Shown here piece by piece: positions 27,075 through 36,186 of a stretch of 64,000 nt of DNA. The stretch lies in the NCBI RefSeq assembly GCF_003697815.1, contig NZ_RDQG01000085.1, forward strand, positions 62,001 through 126,000. The letters are read 5' to 3'. Under the pieces are notes generated by a model, which did not search any database, was not told where the DNA came from, and was given only the letters and a program-made list of their open reading frames with translations. A program made the translations under genes and the position numbers. The stretch's first letter is position 1. Each line of letters opens with the position of its first letter. This DNA comes from Halalkalicoccus subterraneus. GTDB lineage: Archaea; Halobacteriota; Halobacteria; Halobacteriales; Halalkalicoccaceae.

Positions 27075-27360
27075 ATCGACAGTGATCCGTACCTAACTCA
27101 GTATACTATCCAGTACCTAATAACTCTCCTCATATTGTTATTAGATACGGATGGGACTCACATCGACGTATCCCGACTAACGGGAACCGCCGGCCTGTCC
27201 GGAACGAGGCGGTGAGGTCTCGCTACAACCAACTCCATTCTTAAACGTCCTCAACTAGCAGCGCCAATCTACACCATCCTTACTCTCACGTACGCTATCC
27301 ACTAACCACATAGTTAGCTAAATTACATTTTCTGGGAGAAATATTTAACCAGTATAAAGA

Positions 27361-28632
27361 ATGGTTGAAGAAACAACTGCAGGCGAAACAGAGCTGAACA
27401 GCAAGTGGACACGGCGGACGTTTATGAGTGCGGTTGGCGCGGCCGGCATCGCAGGCCTAACCGCGAGTGTACGAGCCCAAGAAGCAAAATCTCTCACGAA
27501 CGCCGAACGCATTCTCGAGAGCCTTGAGGGCCATCAGATTGGCGGCGGTGTCGGCCACCGTGCGGACATTAGCCTTGAGGATGCCGACGTAACCGTCGAG
27601 AGCACTGGGGCGTTTTTCGATGCGCTCGACTCCTCGGCTGATGTCATCGGGGTTCCCGGTACGGCCCAGATCGACCTCTCGGGTCGGGACTTCACACTCT
27701 CGGGACAGATGATTGTCTCAGATCGTGGGATCGATGGCTCACCAGGAGCGCTGTTGTACACGACCGATCACGGTGCGGACTCTCCGGCATGGGACGGCGG
27801 TTCCTCAGGCCGGGGACTGATCACGATGCGCGGCGGGTCGCGTATCAGTGGTGTCCGACTCCGCGGGCCGTATCATGACTACTACGACGACCCCGCCTAT
27901 CCAGGTTACATTCCACTCGATGACGCCGATAGTTATCAAAAGCGCGAAGAGATGCGACAGGAACGCTACGCTCGTGGGATACGGATCGTAAATGACGACG
28001 TCGAGGTCGATAACTGCGAGCTTTACGGCTGGCCCATACAGGCTATCTCTATTGGCTCGGCGTCAATAGCTGTTTCACCGCACATTCATCATATCTACGG
28101 GCACGATTGTATGATGGTGGGTGCAGGCTACGTCATCGACGTATTGAATGGTCACCCGACGATCGAGATGAGCTACTTCAATGCGACGCGTCACTCGATC
28201 ATCGGCTTCGGACATCCGACCTGCGGATACACACTCAAAGATAGCGTATTCGGTCCGATAACGTATAGCCACGCGGTCGACATGCATAGTCTGGCCGAGA
28301 ATGGCTACGGAGACGACCTCACTGCCGGTGGTCGCGTCGAAGTCCGTCGCTGTACGTTCGCATTCACTCACACGATTACGGACAATCCGACACAGGCGAT
28401 CGCGTTCCGCGGGTATCCTGACGACAAGTACATCACGGAGAACAACCGGTTCCTCCACGACGTCGATTCTGACTTCGAGAACCCCGTGAATACGAGCGGT
28501 CAGTCCGTTCCGTATCGGCAAGTCAACGTCGGAAGCGGCTGGCATGATTGGCAGTCTTCAGACAATCAATACGGCCTTGGCGAACCGCATGAACCAGGGG
28601 TTGGCGCACCGGTCAATCTCAACGATCGATAG
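27361..28632 (+). CDS. Tat-exported right-handed beta-helix protein, copy 2, C-terminally frameshifted
   Basis: A 423-residue paralogue of the protein at 7,617-8,840. A clean Tat signal (TRRTFMSAVGAAGIAGLTAS) precedes the beta-helix (GRGLITMRGGSRISGVRLRG; IRIVNDDVEVDNCELYGWPI; HIHHIYGHDCMMVGAG). The stop TAG at 28,630 is caused by one missing C. In the other frame the sequence continues AGKPLIGEKRRQGLLAALSI, matching the true C-terminus of copy 1. Only about 24 residues are lost, so the fold may survive. The start is probably leaderless, with atatttaacc just upstream. It may act on extracellular polysaccharide, alongside the GH97 enzyme 600 bases downstream. Confidence 0.8.
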   Translation: MVEETTAGETELNSKWTRRTFMSAVGAAGIAGLTASVRAQEAKSLTNAERILESLEGHQIGGGVGHRADISLEDADVTVESTGAFFDALDSSADVIGVPGTAQIDLSGRDFTLSGQMIVSDRGIDGSPGALLYTTDHGADSPAWDGGSSGRGLITMRGGSRISGVRLRGPYHDYYDDPAYPGYIPLDDADSYQKREEMRQERYARGIRIVNDDVEVDNCELYGWPIQAISIGSASIAVSPHIHHIYGHDCMMVGAGYVIDVLNGHPTIEMSYFNATRHSIIGFGHPTCGYTLKDSVFGPITYSHAVDMHSLAENGYGDDLTAGGRVEVRRCTFAFTHTITDNPTQAIAFRGYPDDKYITENNRFLHDVDSDFENPVNTSGQSVPYRQVNVGSGWHDWQSSDNQYGLGEPHEPGVGAPVNLNDR

Positions 28633-28702
28633 CCGGCAAACCATTGATCGGTGAGAAACGTCGTCAGGGATTACTTGCTGCTCTCAGTATCTTAGAGTCA
28701 AC

Positions 28703-28827
28703 AGCTCTGTTGAAACTCTCTTCATGTCTTGCGGTTTCGTACCGAGGTAAGTTGCAACGACTTTGGTCGTGAGTGGCAAGGAGAGCGTCTCTTCCGAATG
28801 TCTTTCTTTGAGAGGTTCAACAGAACC
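28703..28827. mobile_element. MITE-like element, 125 bp
   Basis: It is bounded by 18-bp terminal inverted repeats, agctctgttgaaactctc on the left and gagaggttcaacagaacc on the right, with 15 of 18 positions matching. There is no transposase inside. A lone terminus of the same type is at 9,907-9,921. I see no clear target duplication. Confidence 0.5.
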
Positions 28828-28838
28828 ACCACAATTGG

Positions 28839-29072
28839 TTATCCTGACATCGCGGGGCTGTGGCACTGCCAGTACGATGGTGCCGCCTCATACCGGCCGG
28901 TGACATCATTCCAGTCGAACACGTTCCACCAAGCATCAACGTACTTCCCACGGTCGTTTTCATACTGGAGATAGTATGCGTGCTCCCATATATCAAGGAC
29001 GAGCAACGGCGTCGAATTCTGATGGGCGAGGCGCTTCTGGCTTTCGACCTGTCCCCTCTGAATCGACGACAA
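28839..29072 (-). pseudogene. sod: Fe/Mn superoxide dismutase, C-terminal remnant
   Basis: About 55 residues match the C-terminal domain of Fe/Mn-[23 protein letters not shown] (with the D-x-W-E-H metal ligands), [17 protein letters not shown] and RYEAA. The N-terminal two thirds are missing, and the 5' side is replaced by RRGKK-repeat copy 3. It is non-functional as an enzyme. Confidence 0.8.
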
Positions 29073-29139
29073 CGAACTTCTTGCCCCGCCGTTTCTTCAA
29101 TTCGACGTCCTCCTTTTCAAGGTCGGCGAGGACCGCCAC
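28993..29139 (-). pseudogene. Fragment of the RRGKK-repeat gene family, copy 3
   Basis: GTG at 29,139 opens [20 protein letters not shown], followed by [15 protein letters not shown] to a stop. It overlaps the 5' end of the SOD remnant in another frame, so the two fragments were joined by recombination. It is more diverged than copies 1 and 2. Confidence 0.45.
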
Positions 29140-29226
29140 TCGCGCACGTCGGGTTCAAATCAAAATCATATTATATATAATATCTCCTTAGGTTTATTAA
29201 TGGTTATAGTTGATGTTCACTCGTAA

Positions 29227-32200
29227 ATGAGTGAGAAGAGACCACAACGAGAGGTCACGGGGTCGAGTCGGCGTGGATTTCTGGGGGGTGTCGGGGCACT
29301 TGTCGCCGCGGCGGCCTACACGCGGGACATTCCCACCGCGGTGGCCGCCCGTGTAGCGAACGACAAGGACGGCGACGTCCAGCGTGTCACCTCGCCCGAC
29401 GGCTCGATCTCGGTGACTATCGACGTCGCCGACGGGGTCCCGAGCTACGAAGTGGCCTGCAATGGGACGACCTACATCGCCCCCTCGACGCTCGGCTTCG
29501 ACTTCCAAAATCAGCCTCCGTTCGGCGCGGGCGAGGGAGGGGACGGAGCCGCCCTCGTAGTAACTGGCAGCGAGCACGAGTCGGCCACCGAAGAGTGGGT
29601 GCCGGTCTGGGGTGCGACCAACAGCGTCTCGGCCGAGTACAACACTCTCTCCGTTGGACTGGAGGAAACGGACGGTCCCGGCCGGGGAGTCAACTTGGAG
29701 TTTCGTGTCTTCGACGACGGCGTGGGGTTTCGCTTCGTTCTCGACGAGGGTTTTTCAAGCAACTCCGAGCGGGCGGTCGTCACTTCCGAGAACACCGGCT
29801 TCGACTTCGCGGACGACTACATCGCGTGGTGGATCAGAAACGAGGTTACGAACCCCCGGTTCGAACAGGAGTACACCGAATCGCCGCTTTCGGAGATTCC
29901 TGGCGGCACACGGGAGACCCGACCGACCGACACCCAGATTCGAAACGGCACGCACACGCCGTTGACGGTGGATGCCGAGGACGTTTACCTGAGCGTCCAC
30001 GAGTCAAATCTCGCTGACTATGCCGCGGCGACGCTCGCGCCCCGCTCGGAGGAAGGCGGAACCGAGTTTACAACCGAACTCACACCGCTGCCCGATGGGA
30101 CGAAGGCCTCGCTGGAACTGCCGGCGGCGACGCCCTGGCGGACGATCCAGGTCGGGAACTCACCGGGCGATCTCGTAGAGTCTGAGCTGATTCCACTACT
30201 AGCTGATCCGCTTGAGGAGTCGGCATTCCCGACCGTCGGGGACGAGCCCGATACGGACTGGATTACTCCCAGAAAGTACGTCGGCATCTGGTGGACGATG
30301 ATCGCCGGCTCCGCGAACTGGGAGTACCGGCCGGACGAGTCCTTCGAGAGCCCCCAAGAGGCCGCGGGCTACATCCACGGCGCCCGGACCGAGCGGATGA
30401 AACGCTACATGGCATTCGCGGGCGAGAACGGGATCGACAGCGTGCTCGTCGAGGGGTGGAACGAGGGCTGGGACACCTACCCCGGCGACGGCTCGGGGCT
30501 CGACTTCTCGGTCGACGGTTCCTATTCGGACTTCGACGTGCGTGAGGTCACCGAGTTCGGCCGGGAGTTGGACGACGAGGTCGAGATGACCATCCACAAC
30601 GAGACGGCGGGTAACCTCCCACAGTACGAGACACAGATTGCGGAGGACGATATTTTCGCGCAGTACGAGGACGAGGGGATTCACTCGATCAAGAACGGCT
30701 ACGTCTCTGACCCGGGCCTCATTATCACCGATGAGGACGAGAACCCCCAGCCGACACACAACCAGCACAACCAGCTCGCGGTCAATCACCACCGACTGGT
30801 CATGCAAGAGGCGGCGGCCGATCGGCAAATGCTCGAGATCCACGAGGGAATCAGGCCTACGGGCGAGATCCGCACGTATCCCAACGTCGCCAACCGCGAG
30901 GTCGTTAAGGCCCAGGAGTACGACGGATTCGATTATCTGAACTCGGACGTCGGACGGGACCATCACGTCACGCTGCCCTTTACGCGGATGCTCGCCGGCC
31001 CAACGAGCTACCAGCCCGGCATCTTCGATCTGACGTTCAACGACGACCGAGGCGGACAGATCCAGACGACGCGGGCCAAGCAGCTCGCAATGTATCCCAA
31101 CTACCTGAGCGGGCTTCAGATGGCCGCCGACCGAATGGAGGCGTACGTCGACAGCGGATTCGAGGTCGGCGAGGCGCTCCAGGCGGCCTCGGGCGATCTC
31201 GACGGGATAATCACGCTTGACGAGTGGCGAAACGCCTTCGGGACGAACGCCGTCGCGGTCGACCCCAACCGTGTGCCGAGCGGGTCGTCAGTCTCCTTCA
31301 CTGTGCGGGACGTCGAGTCGGCGGGCACGTATGACCTGCATCTCCGGTACGCGAGCGCGCCCGAGGACAACGCCGAGCGCGTGATCGAGGCCGGCGGGCC
31401 GCGGGCGACGCTTCGCGTCAACGACTCGGTCGAGACGATTGAGCCCGGGTTCACCGACTACTGGGACGAGTGGGAGGTGTTCACGACCGAGATCGACCTC
31501 GAAGAAGGTGGCAACGAGATCGCGATCGAACTGGACTACGAGAACGGCGATACCTTCGAGGGCGACGTCGGCGGATTCAATCTTAATACCATCGCGATCA
31601 CCGAAGCCGGCGACCCTTCACCGATCCCAGCCGAGTACGAGGGCTATACGCCCGAAGACGAGAACTTCGACGCGAAACCTGAGTTCTCGTTCATCGAGGA
31701 CGTTCCAGCCGCTGGCTGGGACGAGACCCGTGTGGTCGACTCGGCTATCGGCGACTATATCGTCACCGCCCGACGCAAGGGTGAGGAGTGGTACGTCGGC
31801 GCGATGACAGACGAGGGCGGGCGCGCGATCGACGTGCCGCTCGATTTCCTCGCGCCCGGCAAGTCCGGCGGCGGACGTGGGCAGGGTCCAAGCGGCCCCA
31901 AGTACGTCGCCGAAATCTACTCGGATGGAGTCGGTGCCGGCGTCGACGCCGATCAGACCAGCGTGCGGATCGACGAGGCGATCGTCGACCCGAGTTCCAC
32001 GGTCCTGGCCTCGATGGCGCCAAGCGGCGGGACGGCGATTCGGCTCCGCCGGGCGAAGGGCCGGGAGCGAAGCGAGCTTCCGAGCTACAAACGTCCCGAA
32101 CAGGAGATCACCTATTCGGTCACGTCGGAGGCCGGCTTGGACGAGGCGTTTATCACGGCGACCGGCTCGAACGACGGCGAGTTCATCGGCGGTACGCCCG

Positions 32201-33045
32201 TCGAGATCGAGGTCGACGGCGAGGTCGTTGCCGTCGACAACGTCCGTCTTCCACCCGGTGCATCGGATGAAACCGTCGAACTGGGCTACCGAATCGGTTC
32301 CATCGGAACCTACAATGTCGTCGTGCGCGATTTCGAGAGCGGCGCTGAGGTCGCCTCCGGGACCGTCAGTGTCGAGCCCGGCGAGTTGATCGCCGAGTTC
32401 GAGGACCCGAGCGGCGACGACCACGGCCCTGGCGGATACGTCTATCCGACTGACGGCGCCTTTGAAGAGGGGGCGTTCGACCTGCGCTCGGTCGGTGTCT
32501 ACGAGATCGAAACCGAGTACCGCTTCGCCTTCGAGGTCGAGAACCTCTACGACACTTTCGGCGGCGAGTTCTCGCCCCACTACTTCCTCGTCTATCTGCG
32601 CGACTCCTCAAGTTTGGGCGGACGGACGACGGAACTGGGCGACCTCGGTCTCACAGCCGAGTTCGCCGAGGAGTGGCACTACCGGATCGACGCCAACGGG
32701 TTCGGACGGGGGATCGTCGACAGCGAGGGAACTGACCTTGGCACGCCGGGTCTCGGAGTCGACTTCACGAGCAACACGGTGATCGTCTCGGTCGAGAAGG
32801 ACACGCTGGGCGACCTTGACGTGGCCGACATGGAGATCGCACCCCTTGTTGGGAGCGAGGACAACGGAACGCTTCGCCCGGTCGAGGTCGAGGCCGGCCC
32901 GTTCGTCTTCGGCGGCGCGCGGGAGGGCGCGGTCGGGAACGCCCCACGGGTCGTTGACCTCCTGATACCCGAGAAAGTCGAGCAGGAAGCGGCACTCGCA
33001 TACGACGCCGAGTCGTTCGCGACGATTCCGTTTACGTCGCTATAG
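29227..33045 (+). CDS. Glycoside hydrolase family 97 (alpha-glucosidase-like) with C-terminal DOMON-like domain, Tat-exported
   Basis: A 1,272-residue secreted enzyme. The signal is SSRRGFLGGVGALVAAAAYT. The GH97 N-terminal sandwich spans about residues 50-330 (PDGSISVTIDVADG). The catalytic barrel follows (KYVGIWWTMIAGSANWEY near 350; GIDSVLVEGWNEGW near 406; LEIHEGIRPTGEIRTYPN near 536 with the conserved Glu). Residues about 690-800 look like an inserted carbohydrate-binding domain (YDLHLRYASAPEDNAERVIE), then the GH97 C-terminal domain. From about 1,055 a glucodextranase-C/DOMON-type module follows (EFEDPSGDDHGPGGYVYPTD). It is much longer than bacterial SusB (about 700). It likely releases glucose or galactose from extracellular polymers. 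The GC content is well above that of its neighbours, which suggests transfer from another haloarchaeon. Confidence 0.92.
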   Translation: MSEKRPQREVTGSSRRGFLGGVGALVAAAAYTRDIPTAVAARVANDKDGDVQRVTSPDGSISVTIDVADGVPSYEVACNGTTYIAPSTLGFDFQNQPPFGAGEGGDGAALVVTGSEHESATEEWVPVWGATNSVSAEYNTLSVGLEETDGPGRGVNLEFRVFDDGVGFRFVLDEGFSSNSERAVVTSENTGFDFADDYIAWWIRNEVTNPRFEQEYTESPLSEIPGGTRETRPTDTQIRNGTHTPLTVDAEDVYLSVHESNLADYAAATLAPRSEEGGTEFTTELTPLPDGTKASLELPAATPWRTIQVGNSPGDLVESELIPLLADPLEESAFPTVGDEPDTDWITPRKYVGIWWTMIAGSANWEYRPDESFESPQEAAGYIHGARTERMKRYMAFAGENGIDSVLVEGWNEGWDTYPGDGSGLDFSVDGSYSDFDVREVTEFGRELDDEVEMTIHNETAGNLPQYETQIAEDDIFAQYEDEGIHSIKNGYVSDPGLIITDEDENPQPTHNQHNQLAVNHHRLVMQEAAADRQMLEIHEGIRPTGEIRTYPNVANREVVKAQEYDGFDYLNSDVGRDHHVTLPFTRMLAGPTSYQPGIFDLTFNDDRGGQIQTTRAKQLAMYPNYLSGLQMAADRMEAYVDSGFEVGEALQAASGDLDGIITLDEWRNAFGTNAVAVDPNRVPSGSSVSFTVRDVESAGTYDLHLRYASAPEDNAERVIEAGGPRATLRVNDSVETIEPGFTDYWDEWEVFTTEIDLEEGGNEIAIELDYENGDTFEGDVGGFNLNTIAITEAGDPSPIPAEYEGYTPEDENFDAKPEFSFIEDVPAAGWDETRVVDSAIGDYIVTARRKGEEWYVGAMTDEGGRAIDVPLDFLAPGKSGGGRGQGPSGPKYVAEIYSDGVGAGVDADQTSVRIDEAIVDPSSTVLASMAPSGGTAIRLRRAKGRERSELPSYKRPEQEITYSVTSEAGLDEAFITATGSNDGEFIGGTPVEIEVDGEVVAVDNVRLPPGASDETVELGYRIGSIGTYNVVVRDFESGAEVASGTVSVEPGELIAEFEDPSGDDHGPGGYVYPTDGAFEEGAFDLRSVGVYEIETEYRFAFEVENLYDTFGGEFSPHYFLVYLRDSSSLGGRTTELGDLGLTAEFAEEWHYRIDANGFGRGIVDSEGTDLGTPGLGVDFTSNTVIVSVEKDTLGDLDVADMEIAPLVGSEDNGTLRPVEVEAGPFVFGGAREGAVGNAPRVVDLLIPEKVEQEAALAYDAESFATIPFTSL

Positions 33046-33252
33046 ACGGTCTCCGGTCCCGCAGCGATCTGTCGATGGAACCGTTTCACCCGTACATCGA
33101 AGCGACCCCATGCCATGCGCGCTGGTCGCTTGCGACGCGACCCACGAGCGAACACGCCGTACGGTAGTATTGCGTTCAGATATCAGCGGATACCTGAAAG
33201 GAAGGATCCTTTCACACAAATTGGAGGTGGTCTTGGTCGAGTGACCAGTGGC

Positions 33253-34385
33253 TCAGTAGATCTCGCCCATGTCGCGGAGCTTCTGGATCTCGTGTTTGGT
33301 CCGCTTCGGCGGTATGCCCTCCTGCCCAGTACGCTCGTAAACCTTCTCCTCGGGAGCACCGCGCCCGCCGTTGTCCATCTCCTGCAGTTCACGGATGATA
33401 GTCTTGATCCACTCCACGTGTTCGCGGTCCGTCTTCGCTCGTCCGGTCTCGATTACCTCAACGTCGTATTCACCCTCCTCCTCAGTGGTGATGCCGAACT
33501 GCTCGAGACATTCCTCGATTAGTACCACTACGTCAGTGAGGTGGCTCTCCTCAACCACCTCGAAGGAGGTAAGACGGGCGTTCGCCTCGGTTAATCGCGG
33601 CACCGCGTTAGGATGGATTTGCAGCGGAACGTCCGCCTCTTCGATAGTCTCGTTCATCTGGTGAGTGGAGGCGGCGATTTTCTCGGCCAACACGTCGGAG
33701 ACTGTCGGCGTGATCATCCGCACGGCGCCGAGATACTTTGCGGCCTCATCGACAGTGAACGCCTCGATGTCGTACGAGACTGGCTCGGGCGAGAAACTCG
33801 CCGCAACGAGGTCGACCTTCGAAGAGATCTCACCAGACGGGGAAATCTGCTCAACCAGTGGCTCATACGAATCCCAGTGGCCGTATTTCGGCGTATCAAT
33901 CAAGAGGTGACTTGCGTGGTTTTCGAGACACTCGTGGATGCCGGATTTAGTCACAGTATGAGTGCCCGAATCGAGCGGGCTACCGAGTGCCTGCATCGAT
34001 TGGTGGCTGAGATCGGACGCTTGATAGATGAAATACTAGTGGTACTGGTCATCGAGGAGGACGCCATTCTCAAGCGAGCGTCCGGAGGCATTTGCGAACA
34101 ACCCGCTGAAGCTCACATCGGTCCCGTTGATCGTCGTACTGGGGGCGTCAGTCCAGAGAGGATCTCAAGTAGTCCAGTCTGGTCCACAATTGGATCGACA
34201 ACCACCTGGAGGTTGATCTCACCGCGGACAGTTTTTTCATTCTCGGTCCGAGTACAGCCACCGGCCAGCTGGAGTGCGAGCAGGCGTTGAAGACGTTCTG
34301 AGATGCCGTAGCCGTTCAACAGTGCTAGCAGTCGTTTGTAGTTATCTCCGGAATCAGCAGGAGTTTCGGACACGTCAGAGGCCAT
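33253..34385 (-). pseudogene. MCM-like replicative helicase remnant (plasmid/virus type)
   Basis: From 34,385 the first frame reads LLALQLAGGCTRTENEKTVR, then GEINLQVVVDPIVDQTGLL, which is the MCM Walker-A region but without GDPxxxKS. One base is missing in a C-run near 34,143. The restored frame gives STTINGTDVSFSGLFAN, an in-frame TAG near 34,035, then SKxGI-type and NPKYG-like segments (IDTPKYGHWDSYEPLVEQI). The C-terminal winged helix ends KRTKHEIQKLRDMGEIY. The order and content match archaeal MCM, but the ATPase motifs are degenerate and there is no N-terminal domain. It marks a lost replicon or provirus. Confidence 0.65.
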
Positions 34386-34621
34386 GTTGTATCGCCACTA
34401 CGCCATCACAAAGACATAACGTTCCGACCGACAACGTCTCGTGGTCATCGAGTGACCAAGGTGATTGAGCGAGTCTCGCCCTTTGATCCGAGCTCGCTGA
34501 TTCGGAGAAAGGAGTGTACAATTACTCTCGGTTTTGTATGTACCGTAGAATACAGCCTTTCGCCGATCTCTCCTTGAGATGCGTTTTTGACCCCACAGCT
34601 AGCACACCGGAACCCTCGCTC

Positions 34622-34807
34622 GTGAGCAAGAAACGCCGTATTCTCGCGGCCTTCGGCCGCTCTGAGACGGGGGTTCCTCGCTCGCGCGAGACAGTAGTGA
34701 TACCGCCAACCTCAAGAGAAGCGATCCGTCGGCACGTCCTGGCGCTCCTCGTTGCGCTCGTCGGGGGAATTATTACGGGTGCCTACCTTGTCGGAGGTGT
34801 ACTATGA
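34622..34807 (+). CDS. Small membrane protein coupled to a micro zinc finger
   Basis: GTG at 34,622 gives 61 residues: a basic N-terminus (MSKKRRILAAFGRSETGV) and a C-terminal helix (VLALLVALVGGIITGAYLVG). The open frame reaches back to 34,514, but the upstream part is not protein-like. Its TGA overlaps the ATG of the next gene (ATGA), so the two are translationally coupled. No family is recognised. Confidence 0.45.
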   Translation: MSKKRRILAAFGRSETGVPRSRETVVIPPTSREAIRRHVLALLVALVGGIITGAYLVGGVL

Positions 34808-34917
34808 ACGACATGATCGCGTGCGACCGGTGCGGGCGCGAAGTCGAACCCGCCACTACCGCCGCGCGGGCGACGCTTTGTTCCGAGTGCATCCTTCGGA
34901 CGCTCTTTGAGGCATAG
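34804..34917 (+). CDS. Micro zinc-finger protein, 37 aa
   Basis: MNDMIACDRCGREVEPATTA opens a protein with CDRC (residues 7-10) and CSEC (26-29) knuckles, ending IRTLFEA-like. Its ATG overlaps the stop of the small membrane gene. It is too short for usual gene callers. Its role is unknown, and provirus or plasmid regulation is possible. Confidence 0.55.
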   Translation: MNDMIACDRCGREVEPATTAARATLCSECILRTLFEA

Positions 34918-35038
34918 CCACCGATACCTTGTTTCTATCGGGAGCGCAGTACTGAGTGCCACCCTCGGAGGTGTCGGGAGTGTACCCGTCCTCGCTATCG
35001 ACGTCAGCGTAGTCGGCGAGAGTTGTCTGTTCGTCCAT
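34856..35038 (-). CDS. Possible 60-aa acidic protein
   Basis: ATG at 35,038 opens MDEQTTLADYADVDSEDGYT, then a Cys-containing middle and a basic end. It is convergent with, and overlaps, the zinc-finger gene. The start is protein-like, but the second half less so. No family is recognised. Confidence 0.3.
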   Translation of the reverse strand: MDEQTTLADYADVDSEDGYTPDTSEGGTQYCAPDRNKVSVAMPQRASEGCTRNKASPARR

Positions 35039-35107
35039 TGGGTTAGTTTGATTCGAGGCCGCTCAGAGATCGAAAGCGTCGGCCTCCGTCTCTCGAAGGT
35101 CCGCCTT

Positions 35108-35317
35108 CTACTTCGAGCGCGGAACCGGGTGCGTGTCCGAACCAAACACTCCCGCTTCAAGTTCGCCCGTCGATTTCTCGGCGTTCTCCGAGGTCCAGCT
35201 ACCCGGTCCGAACACGCCCTTCCCGATCTTCAAGAGTTCCTTTCGCTCCTCGCGAGCGGCCGTGAGTGTCTTCTCGGCGTCGGTCGTGACGTCCGCCGAA
35301 AAGTAGTCGTCCAGCAT
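35108..35317 (-). pseudogene. C-terminal remnant of a virus/plasmid-type protein
   Basis: The frame reads MLDDYFSADVTTDAEKTLTA, then REERKELLKIGKGVFGPGSW, and closes GVFGSDTHPVPRSK. In the same frame it extends a few codons upstream (RKDQNQYNW) to a stop, so the 5' part is missing. No family is recognised. Confidence 0.4.
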
Positions 35318-35554
35318 CCAGTTGTACTGGTTCTGGTCTTTCCGAATGAATCAGCCCATCGGTCGAGCGAGGAAGAGTCCGAGGACGGATGGGTAGCTAT
35401 AGCGGAAACCCCTCTTTCTACTCCGTCGATGAACGTCCTCTCGCGGGTGTGGGCTGCAAGAAAGAGATTGGTCATTGGAAACACTCGTCTAAGACATATC
35501 TCTTCAGCTGACATACAAAATGGGATATAGGGGAATACCAACTATGCAGAAACA

Positions 35555-36109
35555 ATGGTAGACATAACAGGTCACATTGCGTTCGGCCTCTTGTTCGCCC
35601 TTCCAGCGTGGTTTCTCTGGGATGATAGAGCCAGCATTGGATTCATCCTCCTGGCTGTCGTCGCCTCGCTGTTTCCAGACATCGATTTATGGCTCAGTCG
35701 GTGGTTCCATGAGATAATACACCATCATGGTGTGACGCATACGGTATTGGTCGTGACTATTGCGAGTATAGTCGTCGGTACAGTTCTTACCGGCTTGTTC
35801 AGCACTCAGATTGATAACTGGATTCAAAGCGAGCGATTTGATACGTCCAGTCTATTCGTATTCACGACAATAGGATTCTTGGTCGGAGGTCTGAGTCACT
35901 TGAGTGCTGACATCCTTTCAGCACCTGATATCTCGACGCCGATAGAACCGTTCTGGCCTCTGTATCCCCAGCCTCTTGGTATTGACCTTGTATGGTACAA
36001 CGCTGCGTGGATCAACATTGGATTCTTTTCAGTGATGGTGGTAGCGCACATCGCACTCGCATATCTGACGACTCCGATCAATCACCGGTATCGACTACTC
36101 CCGAAGTGA
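35555..36109 (+). CDS. YdjM/LexA-regulated-type membrane-bound metal-dependent hydrolase (DUF457)
   Basis: A 184-residue protein with about five helices. HIAFGLLFALPAWFLWDD opens it, and FPDIDLWLSRWFHEIIHHHG carries the family's conserved D-x-D and HHHGxTH metal-site residues. GGLSHLSADILSAPDISTP carries the second metal-site motif. Length and motif order are complete. The family's physiological role is not well known, and membrane lipid or cell-envelope hydrolysis is inferred. Confidence 0.85.
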   Translation: MVDITGHIAFGLLFALPAWFLWDDRASIGFILLAVVASLFPDIDLWLSRWFHEIIHHHGVTHTVLVVTIASIVVGTVLTGLFSTQIDNWIQSERFDTSSLFVFTTIGFLVGGLSHLSADILSAPDISTPIEPFWPLYPQPLGIDLVWYNAAWINIGFFSVMVVAHIALAYLTTPINHRYRLLPK

Positions 36110-36186
36110 GGACGGCGCGGCGTGCCCGATCTCGATGAGGAGACAGACGTCGAGATGATGATTGCCGCTCGCGATCAGTACCACGG

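Noticed and set aside
20638-34624. Shared 16-mer ccggaaccctcgctcg at 20.6 and 34.6 kb
   Set aside because: Too short and without similar flanks; may be chance in a GC-rich context.
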